Origin: Parcubacteria group bacterium
GTDB lineage: Bacteria; Patescibacteriota; Minisyncoccia; UBA6257
Length of the DNA: 10,679 nucleotides
Reading direction: 5' to 3'
Assembly (NCBI GenBank): GCA_012798235.1
Contig: JAAZNP010000060.1
Location: 1-10,679 of the forward strand
Part shown: one piece after another, positions 1-6,790 of the stretch
How the letters are laid out: each line of letters begins with the position of its first letter
Position numbering within the stretch: the stretch's first letter is position 1
The notes under the pieces: model-generated
Databases searched by the model: none
What the model was told of the DNA's origin: nothing
Seen by the model: only the letters and a program-made list of their open reading frames with translations
Program-made: the position numbers and the translations under genes

Positions 1-4
1 AAAA

Positions 5-1918
5 TTATTTTATCGGCTCTATTTTAAATTCAAATTCATGGCAGCTGTTTTTATCAACAAACCCAGTAAATTTTATTGTTTTTGCTGGAACCTTCCTTCC
101 GTAAGATAGCGCCATCTCATCTTCTATAATAGCACAAGTTAATTCTTTTGGAATAGATAATAAATATGAGTTATTACCCACTAAAATAATCTCTCTTTTC
201 TCTCCCAAAGAATCCTTTACCCAGGTCTTAATTTGCTGATTTAAATGAAAGTTCCATTCTAGAGAGTGCTTTTGATTATCATTGATTTTATCAATGATAA
301 TCAAAGATTTGTTTTGTTTTTGCCAAACAAATTGGCGTTGCCAAAAATTTAATTGAGCTTTAAAAATAATTTCATCTTCATTGCAAGAATTGTCTAAAAC
401 GGAAATATCATTTTCCTGTTTTGTGAAAAAGGGATCAGCGGATAGCATTTCTTGCTCTCGGTGATCTATTATTAAAACATTATGTTTAGCTGTGCCCCGA
501 AATTCATTTCTTTGAGATAAATCAGGGGTATAAACATATGTTCCTGGATCAATTATAACATCTTCTCCTTTCAAATTCAGTTCAAAACTTAATAAATCAT
601 TGTGAATATGACTACCGCTCTTGCCATAACATGCTCGATGGCGACCAGTGATTAAATAAAAATCTTTGTCGCGCATAATATACCAACCAGCTTCAGTAAA
701 AGAAACTAATTCTTGCAATGTCGCTATTCTTTTCTTCTGTTCATCTGGTACAAAATTAACTAAGGAATATAATTTCAAAGCTGCGAAATGGTTTCTTTTT
801 TCCCATTGATAAAAATCTTCCCAAACTAAATGCAGGCGGGAATCATCACTATCGCCTATTTGCGGTGCCAAACCATTAGGCTTGGTATAAGCCTCGATAA
901 ACTTCACCATTTTTTCTAATTTTGACCAAAAATCTTCTGATACATTTAAATTATTTAATTTTAATAACCAACTCGCCCATAAAAACAATTCTGTGACATA
1001 GCGATGGTAAGAAATGGATAACTCGTAATCAACCCCATCAGAATATACTTGGTGACGCATCTCTCGTTCTAAAGCCTGACGACCAAATTGTAACCATTTG
1101 GCACCATCTTTGTTGCCCCTAAAAAAGATTCCTAAATAAATCAAACCAACAATATCGCTCAGATAATGGTTAGAGCGATAGGGTGCATCTTCTAAATTCG
1201 AATAAATAAAGCGACCGTGTTCAAAAAGAGAATCCCAGAATACCTTTAAAAACGTCTCTTGTATTCTGTGTTTTGTATCTTGTATTTTTTTCTCAATTAT
1301 TTTATAAGAAAAAATCCAGTTGCAGGCGCGAATAGCTATTTCCATGGCATTAATCCAATTAGGTCCGTAATAAACCGGGTTATTTTTTATCCAATCTAAA
1401 ATTAAATTCTGCCATTTAATTAAATATTTTTCTTCGCCACTTTGATAATAAGCTAAAGCCAAAGGGAGCAAATAATGAAAGCGAGACAATTCCCATACAT
1501 TTTTTATATCATGGCCCTTATTATATTCTTTGATTAAGGCCTCCCTTAAGTTTAAATAAAAATCATCGGACCAAATGTAGCCAGATTTAATATCTTGATG
1601 CCAATTAATATTTTTTACTATTTTAGGGTTAATTCCTAAAAAACCAATTTCATTATTTAAAATTCGATTAGCACTGGGAATAATAAAATCCTGATTAGCT
1701 ATTTCTGTTAAAAAATCTTTATTATCAGTAAAAAAATTTCCACTTTTGGTTGCTTCAAAATTAATTTTGCTCTTTTGGCTCTGAAAAATAAATTTTAAAA
1801 CTCTATTTTCTAGTTTCCATCGCAGCCACTGACCCTTAAAATAATTAAAAATATACTTCAAAGCTTCTTGGGGGCGCGAAATAGCTTTTTTAATACGCGA
1901 AGTAGTAATCGCAATCAT
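5..1918 (-). CDS. Heparinase II/III-family protein (putative polysaccharide lyase)
   Basis: A 637-residue protein with the two-part layout of heparinase II/III and related alginate lyases. The helical N-terminal part runs from about residue 80 to 390 and carries WELSRFH (142-148), RSNHYL (248-253) and SDGVDYELSISYHRYVTEL (293-311), the last holding the family's E.S..YH pattern. The C-terminal beta part carries GSHIHNDLLSFEL (435-447, His437 and His439), DPGTYVY (457-463) and HNVLIIDHREQE (479-490). In characterised relatives these enzymes cleave uronic-acid polysaccharides by beta-elimination; the substrate here cannot be told. No signal peptide or membrane segment is visible, so it may act inside the cell or be exported unusually. 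It is the last gene in the window, 25 bases after the GT87-like gene. The ATG start at 1918 fits the usual basic N-terminus of polysaccharide-locus members. About 18 of its 28 Arg codons are CGN, more than in genes at the other end. Residues 207-225 contain a repeat-derived stretch. Family very likely, activity uncertain. Confidence 0.88.
   Translation of the reverse strand: MIAITTSRIKKAISRPQEALKYIFNYFKGQWLRWKLENRVLKFIFQSQKSKINFEATKSGNFFTDNKDFLTEIANQDFIIPSANRILNNEIGFLGINPKIVKNINWHQDIKSGYIWSDDFYLNLREALIKEYNKGHDIKNVWELSRFHYLLPLALAYYQSGEEKYLIKWQNLILDWIKNNPVYYGPNWINAMEIAIRACNWIFSYKIIEKKIQDTKHRIQETFLKVFWDSLFEHGRFIYSNLEDAPYRSNHYLSDIVGLIYLGIFFRGNKDGAKWLQFGRQALEREMRHQVYSDGVDYELSISYHRYVTELFLWASWLLKLNNLNVSEDFWSKLEKMVKFIEAYTKPNGLAPQIGDSDDSRLHLVWEDFYQWEKRNHFAALKLYSLVNFVPDEQKKRIATLQELVSFTEAGWYIMRDKDFYLITGRHRACYGKSGSHIHNDLLSFELNLKGEDVIIDPGTYVYTPDLSQRNEFRGTAKHNVLIIDHREQEMLSADPFFTKQENDISVLDNSCNEDEIIFKAQLNFWQRQFVWQKQNKSLIIIDKINDNQKHSLEWNFHLNQQIKTWVKDSLGEKREIILVGNNSYLLSIPKELTCAIIEDEMALSYGRKVPAKTIKFTGFVDKNSCHEFEFKIEPIK
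271..305. repeat. Perfect inverted repeat inside the heparinase gene
   Basis: Left arm 271-285 (tttgattatcattga) and right arm 291-305 (tcaatgataatcaaa) are exact reverse complements, 15 bp each, with a five-base loop (tttta, 286-290). On the coding strand it encodes roughly LIIIDKINDNQ (residues 539-549), between two beta strands of the C-terminal domain. All arm base pairs are A-T or G-C, but the stem is AT-rich. Seen directly; any function is unknown. Confidence 0.9.
1258..1285. repeat. Heptanucleotide tandem repeat (4 imperfect units) inside the heparinase gene
   Basis: Four consecutive 7-base units on the plus strand: cttgtat, tctgtgt, tttgtat, cttgtat. On the coding strand they read ATACAAG, ATACAAA, ACACAGA, ATACAAG. 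The first and last units are identical and the third differs from them by one base. They encode part of the segment IQDTKHRIQET (212-222), a variable stretch of the protein between conserved helices. A 7-base unit shifts the reading frame at each copy, so the repetition is of DNA, not of protein. Confidence 0.7.
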
Positions 1919-1943
1919 AAAATTAGAATTTAGAGAATAGAAT

Positions 1944-3206
1944 TTATATATCCGCTTTAGGCTGAATGCTTTGTCTTATTATAATACAAATTTTATAAAG
2001 GAGATAACCGTAAATTAATATTTGAGGCAGAGATTTCTCAGAAATTAATAAAAATCTCCAAAAATCGCTGCGATTTAATTCATAAAAATAAAATAAACTG
2101 GGTGTCCCTAAAATCAAACCATTAAGAAACAAAAATATTTTTTCTTTTTTGTTTTTAGCTAAAATTAAAAGTAAGGAGACAATAATAACCCAAACAGAAA
2201 GCCAACTTTCCCAAACTTCTTTATGATACATAATCATTGTAGTAAAAGCATAAAGAGAGTAATAGAAATCTGTTTTGATATCTTGTTGAAACTTAAGTTT
2301 AAAACTAAAAAGAAGAAATACTGAAAAAAGAAGAAAAATGTGTAATTTGCTGGCTAAAACAAAAAGAACCTTGCTTTTATCATATAATAATTCTGCCAAA
2401 AAACTATTAATAGAAAAATTGTCTGGGTAATGTATTTGCCAACCTGTTCTATTACCGCTTAAAAATACTAAATTAAAAAAATCAGAAAATGCTTTGGGAT
2501 AATATAAACCATGATAGCCTAAATAACCGATAGTAAAAATTACAAAAAATAATAAAAATAAAATAAGGGCTGTTTTATTTTTTGTTTTAAAATAATATCC
2601 AATGTTCAGTAAAGCAATGGGTTTTAGAGCTAAAGAAATTATCCAACTCAAGGCGCTTAATATGTTTTTAGAATAAACCAGAAATACTAAAGAGAACAGA
2701 AAAAATAAAGAAACAATTAAATTAAATTGTCCCATTCTTAAATCAGAAAGAATGGGAAAATAAGTAAACCAAAGAAAACATATCCCCACTTTAGTTAAAT
2801 TATCGACTTGAAATTTTTTCGCGATTAAATAAATAGCATAAAACCCCAAAACATAAAACAAAAGAACAAATAGCAAATAACTATGATAAGCTAACTCCAC
2901 TTGAGAGGATATTAATAAAAATGGCCAACCAATTAATAAAGGTGTTATTGGAAAATATTTAAAAACTACAAAATACGGAGTAACCAAAATAGTTTGCGCT
3001 TGTTCTCCATAAATAAAAATATTATGAAAAAAATTATAAGTGGCTTGATATAAAGCAAAAAAATCCTCCCCAATGGCAGCGCATAAAGTATAGCCCAATT
3101 TTAAGCAATAGGGTTTGAGAAGAAATTTTAAATAAAAAATAAAAACAACTACTGCTATTGAAATTATAGCAACTTTAATTAATATCTTTAAAATCCTAAG
3201 AATCAT
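1944..3206 (-). CDS. Polytopic membrane glycosyltransferase, GT87/DUF2029-like
   Basis: A 420-residue, very hydrophobic protein with about ten predicted membrane helices. It resembles the GT-C superfamily GT87 group (DUF2029), whose known actinobacterial members move a sugar from a polyprenyl-phosphate carrier to a glycan on the outer membrane face. Supporting features are an acidic residue in the first extracytoplasmic loop (GEDFFALYQAT, Asp48), the motif GQFN (159-162) after a helix, and SLALKPIALL (191-200), which matches the family's helix ending in Lys-Pro. An extracytoplasmic loop with GNRTGWQIHYPDNFS lies near 251-265. The ATG overlaps the TGA of the preceding phosphatase gene (ATGA), implying translational coupling, and it is read with the phosphatase and small transporter as a membrane trio. 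Acceptor and sugar are unknown. Family assignment rests on a few weak motifs; another GT-C family is possible. Confidence 0.7.
   Translation of the reverse strand: MILRILKILIKVAIISIAVVVFIFYLKFLLKPYCLKLGYTLCAAIGEDFFALYQATYNFFHNIFIYGEQAQTILVTPYFVVFKYFPITPLLIGWPFLLISSQVELAYHSYLLFVLLFYVLGFYAIYLIAKKFQVDNLTKVGICFLWFTYFPILSDLRMGQFNLIVSLFFLFSLVFLVYSKNILSALSWIISLALKPIALLNIGYYFKTKNKTALILFLLFFVIFTIGYLGYHGLYYPKAFSDFFNLVFLSGNRTGWQIHYPDNFSINSFLAELLYDKSKVLFVLASKLHIFLLFSVFLLFSFKLKFQQDIKTDFYYSLYAFTTMIMYHKEVWESWLSVWVIIVSLLLILAKNKKEKIFLFLNGLILGTPSLFYFYELNRSDFWRFLLISEKSLPQILIYGYLLYKICIIIRQSIQPKADI
2730..2757. repeat. Inverted repeat with 10-bp arms inside the GT87-like gene
   Basis: Left arm 2730-2739 (tcccattctt) and right arm 2748-2757 (aagaatggga) are exact reverse complements around an eight-base loop. 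It sits on codons for FPILSDLRMGQ, a conserved-looking part of the protein, and is not followed by a run of T on the minus strand, so it is not a good terminator. It may be coincidental. Confidence 0.6.
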
Positions 3207-3697
3207 AATAATAAAGACAGAATAATAACAGTATAAATTCCCGCCATTAAATCATCTATGACTATACCCCAACCACCTATTAATTTTTCGATTCTTTTAA
3301 TTGGAAATGGTTCTAAGACATCAAAAATGCCGTAAATGATAATCAATAAAAACCATAAAGGGATATTAAAATGAAAGATGCTTACAGTTTGAAATAAATT
3401 AAACCAAATATTAGAAAATTGCACACCAATAATTTCATCAAAATTAATAGCCGCTGGATCAATACCGCGATTTAAAAGTTTTTCCGCTCGGGTGCATAAA
3501 GGAATGCCGATAATAACCAGTATTAAGGAAATAATAACTTTTAAAAGCATTGATAAAGGATTGAGAAACAATGATAAACCTAATCCTAAAAAAGCACCGT
3601 AAATTCCGGACCATTCCCAAGGTAAATAATAACCCAAACCACCAGTAGCCCAAAATTTAATCCAAAAATTTCTATCAAAATGTAATTTTTTTATCAT
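3203..3697 (-). CDS. pgpA: Phosphatidylglycerophosphatase A-like lipid phosphatase
   Basis: A 164-residue membrane protein with the PgpA signature: ATGGLGYYLP near the N-terminus (17-26), FDEIIG (86-91) with Asp87 and Glu88, FDVLEPFPI (125-133) and GGWGIVIDDLMAGIY (141-155) with Asp148 and Asp149. PgpA removes the phosphate from phosphatidylglycerophosphate to make phosphatidylglycerol, using acidic residues and Mg2+; those residues are present. Three to four hydrophobic segments are visible, as expected for an inner-membrane enzyme. The loop that usually reads P.aPGT.Gs is here PWEWSGIYGA (26-35), so the Pro-Gly-Thr is missing. Its ATG overlaps the TGA of the upstream transporter, and its own TGA overlaps the next start, an unusually tight link to glycan genes. 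It may serve ordinary phospholipid synthesis or, by inference, a lipid-linked sugar intermediate. The family is clear; the substrate is less so. Confidence 0.88.
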   Translation of the reverse strand: MIKKLHFDRNFWIKFWATGGLGYYLPWEWSGIYGAFLGLGLSLFLNPLSMLLKVIISLILVIIGIPLCTRAEKLLNRGIDPAAINFDEIIGVQFSNIWFNLFQTVSIFHFNIPLWFLLIIIYGIFDVLEPFPIKRIEKLIGGWGIVIDDLMAGIYTVIILSLLL

Positions 3698-4056
3698 TTT
3701 AATAGCAAGAGAATACCCAAACCAATTAAAACTACGCCTATAATCTTATACACAGTGAATTGTTCATGAAAGAAAACCACCGAAGAAATCATAATTAAGG
3801 CATAGATTATTCCCACAGTTAAAGGATAAATCATTGATAAGGCTTGTTTGGAAAGTAAAAACATCCAAGTTAAAAAACTAGTAGCATAGCAGATCATTCC
3901 TAGAACATATTTCCAGTGAATTAATAAAAATTTGAAATTGAGCAAATTTTTAATTAATTCTCCCAATCCCGATAATTGGGTTTGCGCTAATCCGCTTTTC
4001 ATTAGCACCAGCCCGCTAACGGTTAAACAAATGTATAAAACAATATAAAACATCAT
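3694..4056 (-). CDS. Small four-helix EamA/ArnE-like transporter (putative lipid-linked sugar flippase subunit)
   Basis: A 120-residue protein of almost only membrane helices, four in all, the size of small multidrug resistance proteins and of ArnE/ArnF. The segment LLSKQALSMIYPLTVGIIYALI (67-88) followed by FFHEQFTVYKIIGVVLIGLGILLLL (95-119) matches the EamA-like pattern with a Tyr-Pro in helix 3 and a Glu before helix 4. The essential helix-1 glutamate of drug exporters such as EmrE is absent: helix 1 reads YICLTVSGLVLMKSG. This favours an ArnE/ArnF-type role, moving an undecaprenyl-phosphate sugar across the inner membrane, possibly as a homodimer. Two adjacent ATGs (4056 and 4053) could serve as start. 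It begins 15 bases after the methyltransferase and overlaps the phosphatase start (ATGA). The adjacent GT87-like enzyme would be a logical user of flipped donor. Fold likely, substrate inferred. Confidence 0.75.
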   Translation of the reverse strand: MMFYIVLYICLTVSGLVLMKSGLAQTQLSGLGELIKNLLNFKFLLIHWKYVLGMICYATSFLTWMFLLSKQALSMIYPLTVGIIYALIMISSVVFFHEQFTVYKIIGVVLIGLGILLLLK

Positions 4057-4071
4057 AGGTGTATTTAATTT

Positions 4072-4839
4072 TTATTTTGAAGCGTTAATCGCAGTAAAAA
4101 AACCAAGTCGAGAAGAAAAAAATTTACGAAACCAGATTGGTAAATAAGTATTTTTGCGAATTCTAAAATCATACGGGGTTAAAATATTTTTAATTTCAAC
4201 ATTTCTAAATTCTTTAAACATTGATTTAATTTCCTTATTAGAAAAAGCTTTAGTCCCTGGGCTTTCGTGGTGTTCGCTAAATAGCTTTTGAAAACTAATA
4301 AATGGTCTTAATTTTAACAATCCATATATGATATATAATTGCAAGGCCACTAAAGAGTGCCGGTTATAAAGCATTATAATAGCTTGACCTCTAGGCTTTA
4401 AAACGCGATATATCTCATTAATAGCTTTTTGAGTATCAGGAGTATGATGTAAAACCCCCCAAGAATATACTAAATCAAAAGTATTATCCTCGAAAGGCAA
4501 ATTCTCACTATCTGATAATAATAAATGTCCTTTTTGACCATTTAAAGAAAAATAGGTTTTAGCTAATTCTAATGATTTTTCTGAAATATCAATACCAATA
4601 TAATCAGCGCCGTTTTTAACAAACTCTAGCCCATCGATTCCAATACCACAACCAATTTCTAAAACCCTTTTATTCCTCCATTTCTCAAATTGAGCTATTT
4701 TTTTAATAAATGGCTCTAATTTATAGCGGCGCTCTTTAATTTTTAAAAAATATTCTAAATCAATTTTCTCTGGTATTGTGCCCAAAGTTCCGCATGGTTT
4801 TTTATTCCAAAAATCTTTTATTTTGTCTTTTAAATACAT
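4072..4839 (-). CDS. Class I SAM-dependent methyltransferase
   Basis: A 255-residue soluble protein with a Rossmann-like methyltransferase core. Motif I is VLEIGCGIGIDG (59-70), followed by the acidic ribose-binding residue in YIGIDIS (80-86, Asp84). The motif around 119-135 (NTFDLVYSWGVLHHTPD) is typical of small-molecule and sugar methyltransferases, and YRVLKPRGQAIIMLYNRHS (144-162) is the usual motif III region. The N-terminal FWNKKPCGT (10-18) is a hallmark of a subgroup often found in glycan loci. The C-terminal ~90 residues probably form the substrate site. The likely role is methylating a sugar or lipid-linked glycan; the substrate is not predictable. The ATG at 4839 is the only plausible start, since an in-frame TGA lies four to six bases upstream. 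The start overlaps the end of the epimerase fragment by 10 bases. It looks complete, unlike the second methyltransferase at 8927-9301. Confidence 0.87.
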   Translation of the reverse strand: MYLKDKIKDFWNKKPCGTLGTIPEKIDLEYFLKIKERRYKLEPFIKKIAQFEKWRNKRVLEIGCGIGIDGLEFVKNGADYIGIDISEKSLELAKTYFSLNGQKGHLLLSDSENLPFEDNTFDLVYSWGVLHHTPDTQKAINEIYRVLKPRGQAIIMLYNRHSLVALQLYIIYGLLKLRPFISFQKLFSEHHESPGTKAFSNKEIKSMFKEFRNVEIKNILTPYDFRIRKNTYLPIWFRKFFSSRLGFFTAINASK

Positions 4840-5105
4840 AAGTCATCATTTAATGTTGTGATGGAGTCTTTAACTTTTCTTCTCCAAAAGAAATGGGAAA
4901 TAACTTCGGGTTTCTCTTTTTTTATTATTTCCGATGCTTTTAAAGAAGCGATATCACACCGATAAAATTTCGCTTGAGGATTTATATTTTCTTTTCTTCC
5001 GGTAGATAAATTATCAATAATGATAACTTTATGCTTTTCTGCTATCAATTTATCAACCAAATGAGAGCCTATAAATCCCGCTCCGCCAGTTAGCAAAATT
5101 TTCAT
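4830..5105 (-). pseudogene. NAD-dependent sugar epimerase/dehydratase, N-terminal fragment
   Basis: The 91-codon frame starts as a normal extended short-chain dehydrogenase: TGGAGFIGSHLVDKL (6-20) is the NAD-binding GxxGxxG, DNLSTGRKENI (31-41) binds the adenine ribose, CDI (50-52) is the conserved Asp, and KPEVISHF (65-72) is strand 4. The next stretch, where relatives read H.AAQ..V, is FWRRKVKDSI, so the AAQ is lost although VKDSI still fits. The frame then stops at the neighbour's start codon. The catalytic Tyr-xxx-Lys and the whole sugar-binding domain are missing; complete members are about 300 residues. The closest full-length relatives would be UDP-glucose 4-epimerase or UDP-glucuronate epimerase types. 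A working enzyme is not possible from this fragment alone. The deletion junction is inferred to lie between about 4840 and 4890. Confidence 0.85.
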
Positions 5106-5110
5106 ATTAT

Positions 5111-5206
5111 TTATTTTAATAAATTATCAATTAAGTTAAAGAAATCCTTCCAAGAGGTATTAAATTTTGGTTGGAATGATGTAAAACGCGGTTTTTTTAA
5201 TAACAT
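5111..5206 (-). pseudogene. 31-codon open frame, likely the C-terminal scrap of a lost gene
   Basis: Between the dehydrogenase-like gene and the epimerase fragment lies an open frame of 31 codons, starting ATG at 5206 directly after an in-frame TGA and ending TAA at 5111-5113, five bases before the epimerase ATG. It reads MLLKKPRFTS then FQPKFNTSWK then DFFNLIDNLLK. The ending, amphipathic with aromatic residues and closing NLLK, looks like the tail of a soluble enzyme. A second frame just upstream (KEYEKIIECY, ending near 5200) could be its continuation across a frameshift in the A-run near 5192-5198. I do not recognise the family. It could also be a small independent gene or chance, so confidence is low. 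The rest of 5106-5230 holds nothing else I can name. Confidence 0.4.
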
Positions 5207-5230
5207 TCAATAATTTTCTCGTATTCCTTA

Positions 5231-5935
5231 TTAATATTTTTTATTTCTCTCTTTAATAATATCTGTAAGCCAATCCTTTAACAAATAAAGATTGGGTATA
5301 ATACAATGACCCCCTATCTTCCCTTCCATGGGTTTTAATACAGGTCGAACGACATGGGGCATTTTAAGTTTTATATATCCTTCATTATAATCTTGATTTG
5401 GTATTGTATAAACCTCATTAAAATCTAATTTCAATTTATCACATATTCTTTTTACTTCCTTTGCAAAAACTATATTCCATCCATAGTATGTGGTATCTAA
5501 AATTTTTAATAATTCAGTTGTTTCGGAATTTGTCATAATTTTTGTTTTTATACCTATCTGAGAAAAATACTTAGCAGCCTCTTTAGCCTTTGGCCCTCCA
5601 AAATATTTAACAAATGTTTTGATTCCTTTTTCTAGATGAGGGTGCTTACCCCGTATTGGACTATGCACCGCGATTGCCCCAACTTTTTTAGCATATCCAA
5701 CTGGAACAGTTGAATGAAGTATAACTAATTTAGGATTATATTTTTTTATATAAGATTTAGTAATATTAATAAAATTTTTAATTGGAGGATAACAAATGTG
5801 AAGAACGTCAAAAGTGCCATTTAAGTCATCGTCTTTGTCCCGAATATATACTTTATAATAAGGTTTTAAAATGTTATATAAGGCCTTTCCGATCTCTCCT
5901 TTACCTATTATTAAATGAGTATCTGTTGTTTTCAT
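5231..5935 (-). CDS. Short nucleotide-sugar (UDP-glucose/GDP-mannose) dehydrogenase-like protein
   Basis: A 234-residue protein with a Rossmann GxGxxG at the N-terminus (GKGEIG, 11-16), a strand typical of UDP-glucose dehydrogenases (HSTVPVG, 74-80), then SPIRGKHPH (92-100) and a central helical segment ELLKILDTTYYGWNIVFAKE (141-160) resembling the K..xNTy...ni.f.NE helix, with Lys144 at the catalytic lysine position. GGHCIIPNLYLL (208-219) keeps the catalytic cysteine at Cys211. The family normally has about 400 residues, but this protein stops about 20 residues after the cysteine, so the C-terminal UDP-sugar-binding domain is absent. The usual Asn four residues after the Lys is Thr148. It may be a minimal relative oxidising a nucleotide sugar or other substrate, or a non-redox homologue. 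A 72-base gap precedes it, and no neighbouring gene supplies the missing domain. Confidence 0.72.
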   Translation of the reverse strand: MKTTDTHLIIGKGEIGKALYNILKPYYKVYIRDKDDDLNGTFDVLHICYPPIKNFINITKSYIKKYNPKLVILHSTVPVGYAKKVGAIAVHSPIRGKHPHLEKGIKTFVKYFGGPKAKEAAKYFSQIGIKTKIMTNSETTELLKILDTTYYGWNIVFAKEVKRICDKLKLDFNEVYTIPNQDYNEGYIKLKMPHVVRPVLKPMEGKIGGHCIIPNLYLLKDWLTDIIKERNKKY

Positions 5936-5968
5936 AATAAAATAATGATGATATTTATTTTCTCGTTA

Positions 5969-5997
5969 ATATTAACCTAAATTAAATAAAGAATCAA
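5969..5997 (-). promoter_or_regulatory. Possible sigma70-like promoter
   Basis: In the 72-base gap before the dehydrogenase-like gene the minus strand reads TTGATT (5997-5992), a 17-base spacer and TAATAT (5974-5969), about 30 bases before the ATG at 5935. Both hexamers match the consensus at four of six positions. In AT-rich DNA such matches arise easily by chance, and the gene may simply be read through from upstream. Confidence 0.22.
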
Positions 5998-6007
5998 TAA
6001 TGAATGT

Positions 6008-6790
6008 TTAGAAATTAAGCCACCCACGCCAATCATATGCTCCGGCAAGTTTCGTCTTAAAAACAGAGAGAAAATCGGAATTGAATATTGTTATTCTTTT
6101 AAAAGAATATGGATCGGTAGTATATGAATTAATTCCAAACTTTGTAGTAAAGGCTCCCTTAAATTCTAATTTTTGTACTAAATTTCGTATCATATTATTA
6201 TAAACTCCATAAGGATAAGCAAAAACCTTGATTTGTTTTTGTAGTATATTTTCTAATATTTCTTTAGAATATATGATTTCTTTATAAGTAATATCAAATG
6301 GTACTTCTGTTAATTTAATATGAGAAACTCCGTGCCCTCCTACATTTATTAATTTATCATTCGCACATTTTTTCACTTCTTCCCATGTCATATAAGTTTC
6401 GTTTGTATTTATAAAATCTGTAGTAATAAATATAGTTGCCGGATAATTGTATTTTCTAAGTATTGGTAAAACCAAATTATAAAAACTTTTAAATCCATCA
6501 TCAAAAGTTAAAACAATAGATTTTTTCGGATACTTTTTATTAAGATCATGAATATTTAAAAATTCTTCCATAGAAAAAACAGAGTAACGTTCCTTATACA
6601 AAAATTGCATCTGCTTTTTAAATTCTTCTAAACTAACTGTAAAAATATCTTCTTTTGCATTATCTAGTGAAATATTATGATAGCATAAAACTCTTACGCC
6701 ATCTGGATTGTATAGTTTTGTTTTCACAAAAAAATAATTAAAGGCATTAGAGCAATATTGTAATAATAATTTTTTAATTTTAGTCTTCAT
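6008..6790 (-). CDS. Polysaccharide deacetylase (NodB/CE4 family)
   Basis: A 260-residue protein of carbohydrate esterase family 4. The NodB catalytic motifs are present: VLTFDDGF (93-100) with the base Asp97 and metal ligand Asp98, GGHGVSH (151-157) giving the two metal-binding histidines His153 and His157, and FAYPYG (190-195), followed by a GAFTTKFG (212-219) segment near the family's motif 4. N-terminal VLCYHNIS (34-41) is typical of the group related to PgaB/IcaB-type and spore polysaccharide deacetylases. The reaction would be removal of acetyl from an amino sugar, in a polymer or in a lipid-linked intermediate. No clear signal peptide is seen, so it may act at the inner face or be anchored by the hydrophobic N-terminal stretch (about 8-22). 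Its ATG overlaps the TGA of the GT2 gene (ATGA), so translation is probably coupled. Metal centre intact, so likely active. Confidence 0.9.
   Translation of the reverse strand: MKTKIKKLLLQYCSNAFNYFFVKTKLYNPDGVRVLCYHNISLDNAKEDIFTVSLEEFKKQMQFLYKERYSVFSMEEFLNIHDLNKKYPKKSIVLTFDDGFKSFYNLVLPILRKYNYPATIFITTDFINTNETYMTWEEVKKCANDKLINVGGHGVSHIKLTEVPFDITYKEIIYSKEILENILQKQIKVFAYPYGVYNNMIRNLVQKLEFKGAFTTKFGINSYTTDPYSFKRITIFNSDFLSVFKTKLAGAYDWRGWLNF

Noticed and set aside
2730..2757. Hairpin considered as an intrinsic terminator
   Set aside because: It is within the GT87-like coding sequence, over a conserved motif, and has no T-run after it on the coding strand.
3459..3653. Minus-strand open frame of 64 codons
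   Set aside because: It lies inside the PgpA-like gene in another frame, and the PgpA motifs identify the true frame.
6092..6109. 18-bp palindrome TATTCTTTTAAAAGAATA
   Set aside because: It is A/T-dominated, lies inside the deacetylase gene, and such matches are easily produced in AT-rich coding DNA.
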